A stretch of 64,000 nucleotides of DNA from the NCBI GenBank assembly GCA_965223585.1, contig CBDCWW010000023.1:868001-932000 (forward strand), written 5' to 3'. Positions 60,797 through 64,000 of the stretch are shown here, in pieces. Origin of the DNA: CBDCVN01 sp965223585 (GTDB taxonomy: Bacteria > Deinococcota > Deinococci > Deinococcales > Trueperaceae). The translations under genes and the position numbers were made by a program. The notes below the pieces were generated by a model. The model was not told the origin of the DNA. It searched no databases and worked only from the letters and a program-made list of their open reading frames with translations. Each line of letters starts with the position of its first letter. Position 1 is the first letter of the stretch.

Positions 60797-61234
60797 ATGA
60801 ACACGAAAGAGACCACAAGCATGTTGGAGGACAGGAAGGTGAATGTCAAGACCAAGCTCGCTTTCCTATGGGTAGCCTTGATGTTCTTCTATATTTATAA
60901 CGATATATTCTCATTCCTTCAGCCAGGGCACGTGGCGGAACTAGTAGAGGGGCAGTTGGAAGGTGTACAGTTCACTCAAACAATCCTGTTCAGCGGAGCC
61001 ATGCTTATGGCTTTTCCGAGCTTCATGGTCTTACTATCTCTTACGTTGAAGGCCAGAACAAATCGCTTGGTGAACATCATTGTAGGCGTTCTCCACATCC
61101 TCGTTCTGGTCGGCACACAGTTTGTGGGCGAGGGCGAGACTTGGTTTTATTGGAGGCTCTATGAGCTACTAGAAGCCTTATTCCTCACGCTCATCATCTG
61201 GACTGCATGGAAGTGGCCTAGATCAGCCACTTGA
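60797..61234 (+). CDS. DUF6326-like membrane protein
   Basis: 145 residues, four membrane segments (about 22-42, 60-85, 90-110, 118-138). Pattern VKTKLAFLWVALMFFYIYND then LVEGQLEGVQFTQ and the tail YELLEALFLTLIIWTAWKWP fit DUF6326. Function unknown. Higher G+C than neighbours and preceded by an attC-like site, so probably a captured cassette. AGGAGG eight bases before ATG. Confidence 0.72.
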   Translation: MNTKETTSMLEDRKVNVKTKLAFLWVALMFFYIYNDIFSFLQPGHVAELVEGQLEGVQFTQTILFSGAMLMAFPSFMVLLSLTLKARTNRLVNIIVGVLHILVLVGTQFVGEGETWFYWRLYELLEALFLTLIIWTAWKWPRSAT

Positions 61235-61280
61235 TATCTCTTACGAGCTGACCGCTAGACACAAAGCAAGGAGAAATAAA

Positions 61281-61907
61281 ATGAACATTGTAATTTTTGG
61301 AGCAACAGGTGGTACAGGTCAAGAAATAGTCAAGCAAGCACTCGAGCAAGGACATACAGTTACAGCATTTGTGCGCAACCCCGCAAAATTAGAGCACAAG
61401 CACACTAATCTCAAGATTATTCAAGGTGATGTGCTTGACTACACTTCAGTCGAGAAGGCATTACAGGGTCAAGATGTTGTTTTATGTGCTTTAGGATTGC
61501 CTGCATCAAATAAGAGTAAAGGACGAGCAAAGGGCACAAAGAATATTATCCAAGCTATGGAAAAAATAGGTGTCAAGCGCTTTATTTGCCAAAGCTCGCT
61601 TGGTTTTGGTGACAGCAAAGATTTCCTTCCTTTTCATTTCAAGTACTTGATTGTTCCCTTTTTCCTTCGCCACACTTTTGCTGACCATGAACTTCAAGAA
61701 AACCACATAAAGCAAAGCCAATTGGATTGGATTATTGTGCGCCCCGTAAACTTAACGAATGGTGAACGGATAGGTATTTACAAGCATGGGTTTGATGCTA
61801 ACGAGAACATTAAACTCAAAATTTCTCGAGCCGATGTAGCTGACTTCATGCTTAAGCAACTTACAAGTAATACCTACCTACATAAGACACTAGGACTATC
61901 TTACTAG
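61281..61907 (+). CDS. NAD(P)-binding NmrA-like oxidoreductase
   Basis: 208 residues. N-terminal Rossmann motif IVIFGATGGTGQEIVKQALE then QGHTVTAFVRNP, and the atypical SDR features GDVLDYTSVEKALQGQDVVL and RFICQSSLGFGDS. No classical Y-x3-K pair, so it may be a regulator or a reductase of the NmrA/YwnB group. AAGGAGAAATAAA before ATG. Confidence 0.85.
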   Translation: MNIVIFGATGGTGQEIVKQALEQGHTVTAFVRNPAKLEHKHTNLKIIQGDVLDYTSVEKALQGQDVVLCALGLPASNKSKGRAKGTKNIIQAMEKIGVKRFICQSSLGFGDSKDFLPFHFKYLIVPFFLRHTFADHELQENHIKQSQLDWIIVRPVNLTNGERIGIYKHGFDANENIKLKISRADVADFMLKQLTSNTYLHKTLGLSY

Positions 61908-61925
61908 ATAGAATCTTTAGGAAAA

Positions 61926-63047
61926 TTGAATGTGCCACCCCACAACAAATTCACAAATCGACTTTATTTTCTAGACAACCTAAGAACCACCATAATCTTT
62001 TTAGTGATTCTTTATCATGCTGGTGGTGTTTATGAAAGCACAGGCTGGTGGGCATCTTTTTGGATTGTGGATGATCCTTCAACCAATAACTTGGTTGGCA
62101 TTCTCAACCTAATTCTTGACATTATTGTGATGCCGACACTATTTTTTATATCAGGTTATCTGACACCTAATTCTTTACAAAAGAAGGGAATGAGAGACTT
62201 TTTAGCAGCTAGGTTTAAGAGGCTAATGATTCCTTGGCTTGTCGCTGTACTAACGCTCATCCCACTTTACAAAGTTATATTTTTGTACACAAGAAATTTG
62301 CCGCAAGAATTTTGGACAAGCTACTTTCACTTTAGTAGCGGAAACATAAGTAGCCAAAGTTGGTTATGGTTTCTTCCTGTGCTCTTTTTATTTAATCTGT
62401 TGTTTGTACTTCTCTCGAGCATCAACCTAGTACCAACCAAAATGTCTTTGAAGTTTGCAGTAATAGCAACATTTTTCATCGGGTTTGTAACTAGTTTTAG
62501 TATGGACATTCTTAACCTCCAAGGTTGGACACTAACAGCATTGATCGACTTTCAAAATGAAAGACTGCTCTTATACTTCATGCTTTTCTTGTTAGGGTCT
62601 CTAGCCTTTCAACAGCAAATATTTGCTGTTGAACCTAAAAGCAAAAGAATCTATACAGTCGTAAATTTAGTTGCTTGGATTCCAATAACAATTTACATTA
62701 TATTCCTTATCTTCCCAATACTTTCCTCGGGAAACTTTATTTTTTCTTGGTTTGCAGACAGACTTATTGTGTGGCTTAGTTTTTACCTAACCTTACTTTG
62801 TTTGCTGTACCTGATGATTGAAACCTTCTGGCGCTATGCAAATAAACCCAATCGAATTTTAAATGAACTGAACCAAAATTCTTACGATGTTTACATTATT
62901 CATGTAATTGTGTTGGGATTAATTGCGTTGCTCTTACTCAATACAGCCTTGCCATCGTTACTCAAGTACCTCATTCTGACAGTATCAACATTTGTAGTTA
63001 GCAATGTCCTTATTTCACTCTATCGACGTGTTGTTGGGGTCAGGTAA
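61926..63047 (+). CDS. Acyltransferase 3 family membrane protein
   Basis: 373 residues with about ten membrane helices. Start region NRLYFLDNLRTTIIFLVILY then HAG contains the Acyl_transf_3 helix-1 motif and the proposed catalytic His; RFKRLMIPWLVA and SQSWLWFLPVLFLFN are also typical. Such proteins O-acylate surface polysaccharides, glycans or drugs. Start TTG 61926 has AGGA five bases before; GTG 61932 is an alternative. Confidence 0.87.
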   Translation: MNVPPHNKFTNRLYFLDNLRTTIIFLVILYHAGGVYESTGWWASFWIVDDPSTNNLVGILNLILDIIVMPTLFFISGYLTPNSLQKKGMRDFLAARFKRLMIPWLVAVLTLIPLYKVIFLYTRNLPQEFWTSYFHFSSGNISSQSWLWFLPVLFLFNLLFVLLSSINLVPTKMSLKFAVIATFFIGFVTSFSMDILNLQGWTLTALIDFQNERLLLYFMLFLLGSLAFQQQIFAVEPKSKRIYTVVNLVAWIPITIYIIFLIFPILSSGNFIFSWFADRLIVWLSFYLTLLCLLYLMIETFWRYANKPNRILNELNQNSYDVYIIHVIVLGLIALLLLNTALPSLLKYLILTVSTFVVSNVLISLYRRVVGVR

Positions 63048-63612
63048 AGAAGTGATGGTGACATTACTTCCTTATGGAGTCACAAAAGTCTTGTAGAAGT
63101 TTCTTTTAAATTCGTTTACAAGTGACTCTTTCGTAGTTTGGGGTGGTAGTATTTTCCATACTGTACGTTATCACGCATTCACATTCAGATTTTGACCAGT
63201 CCTCTAAGGAAAATTTGACCTCTCTGCTTTCCTTTGTTGTGCAATGGTGCAACTTCTCATGCTCAACTCAATGAGAAATGCTGTTAGAACCGATGAAATC
63301 TGCGAAAAACTCCCTATTTTACCCTTTTGTGCACTGAATCAGTTCATTCAAAAACTCTGATTAGTTTCCACAATACAACTTATCAAACCGTTATCTTAAA
63401 AAACCTAACATTTCCACTCTTATTACAGATATCCTATAATTGGTTTTTAGTGTTAGATTGAGAAAATCCTTAGAATTCTTATCTCAATCCAAATAAGCAT
63501 CAACATATAGAAAGGCGCTTGATAGTCGACAAGGAAAAGAGGAGACGGAATCAACGAAGGTCTCGCAGGCATTAGCGGCAACGGGAGTGATTCAACATTA
63601 GAGGTTATTTAC
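63048..63612. other. Gene-free region before the ligase gene
   Basis: No supported gene. Contains a short inverted repeat CTCATGCTCAACTCAATGAG and an A/T-rich stretch. The last 100 bases hold an open frame without a ribosome site (SRQGKEETESTKVSQALAAT) that I do not call. Confidence 0.45.
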
Positions 63613-64000
63613 ATGAAATTTAGCTATATTCGAATGTGTGGATACTGGATAGGAGGCATTTGGACGGCTTGGGGAGGTCGTAAAAGGATTGAAGCCAAAC
63701 AGCTTAAAAACCTTCGGCGTCTTGTACAAAAGGCCCGTAAAAAGTCTCCATATTTTCATAAACTTTATGCTCATTTGCCTGATACAAATCTTATTACACT
63801 AAACGATCTTCCTGTAACGTCTAAGGTTGATCTTATGGGTAACTTTGATAATTGGCTCACCGATCGTTCTTTAACGCTTGCTCAAGCAAGAGAACATATG
63901 AGTAACATGGATAACCTTGGCGTTCCGATTGGCCAGTATGCCGTGTTTAGAACCTCTGGAACCTCAGGGGAACCTGCGGTAGTAGTGCTTCCATCATCTG
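63613..64000 (+). CDS. AMP-forming ligase, PaaK/phenylacetate-CoA ligase-like (partial)
   Basis: ATG 63613 with GAGG eight bases before; 129 residues to the window end. The pattern LVQKARKKSPYFHKLYAHLP, LPVTSKVDLMGNFDNW and the AMP-binding P-loop RTSGTSGEPAVVVLP identify the adenylate-forming family of PaaK and its relatives (coenzyme F390 synthetase-like, capsule-associated). The acyl substrate cannot be told from this fragment; the C-terminal domain lies beyond the window. Confidence 0.85.
   Translation, partial: MKFSYIRMCGYWIGGIWTAWGGRKRIEAKQLKNLRRLVQKARKKSPYFHKLYAHLPDTNLITLNDLPVTSKVDLMGNFDNWLTDRSLTLAQAREHMSNMDNLGVPIGQYAVFRTSGTSGEPAVVVLPSS

Noticed and set aside
1..64000. CRISPR arrays
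   Set aside because: No direct repeats of 20-40 bp with regular unique spacers were seen. The only close tandem array (33036) has an 11-bp period and no spacers.
1..64000. tRNA and rRNA genes
   Set aside because: No segment with a cloverleaf ending in CCA-like stems, nor rRNA conserved stretches, was recognised; a tRNAscan run would be decisive.

Overview
This is a low-G+C bacterial chromosome segment (roughly 37-40 % by eye). It encodes a diderm-type envelope: lipoproteins with lipoboxes, an outer-membrane barrel-like protein and PEGA lipoproteins. No rRNA, tRNA or universal housekeeping marker lets me name the species. A ba3-type cytochrome oxidase operon with a tiny CbaD-like subunit, and several genes whose -10 box lies 6-7 bases before the ATG (leaderless transcripts), would fit a Deinococcota-like lineage. 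That placement is inference only.

Layout. 1-3067: an IS5-family element beside a 5'-truncated secreted subtilase. 3231-7883: a Crp/Fnr regulator, a relic of a cytochrome c gene, and the ba3 oxidase operon (cbaD, subunit II with a fused cytochrome c domain, subunit I, a membrane protein). 8060-9287: terminator and an IS630-type element with an A7 frameshift site. 9761-25171: a surface-protein region with a frameshifted barrel protein, a PEGA lipoprotein, three paralogous FG-GAP lipoproteins with seven repeats each (one locus hit by an ISAs1-family element), a serpin, a laminin-B-like protein and an AbfB/FG-GAP protein. 25343-32772: small membrane proteins, hydrolases and a VIT-type metal transporter. 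32773-34014: a gene-poor stretch of repeats and hairpins. 34015-38763: a PAS histidine kinase/NarL-type regulator pair, an inverted second copy of the barrel-PEGA module and a Nudix hydrolase. 38905-45023: CPBP proteins with integron attC-like sites, a hydrolase, small hypotheticals and a hemerythrin. 45318-48952: a convergent deacetylase/Pat-type acetyltransferase pair. 49305-52406: an MscS channel, gene debris and another CPBP protein. 52767-60532: an AraC regulator followed by SnoaL-fold proteins (eight domains in three genes), a radical SAM protein, a MoaF-like protein and an SDR. 60610-64000: another attC-like site, small cassette-like genes, an acyltransferase and the start of an adenylate-forming ligase.

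The most striking unexplained structure is a 42-bp element, TGTCAGAAAAAGTCCTACAT, four bases, then TGTCAGAATTTTACTGAT. I find eight copies on both strands. Every copy points toward a gene starting 150-315 bp downstream. Three copies continue into a conserved leader with a covarying hairpin whose CCTCCT arm could pair either with an upstream AGGAGG or, in two of the copies, with the Shine-Dalgarno of the gene itself. This looks like an undescribed regulon and cis-regulatory RNA controlling surface proteins. A second theme is the FG-GAP lipoproteins: a nearly invariant N-terminal half joined to a predicted seven-bladed propeller with constant framework and variable loops. The hexamer CTCGAG is also several-fold over-represented.
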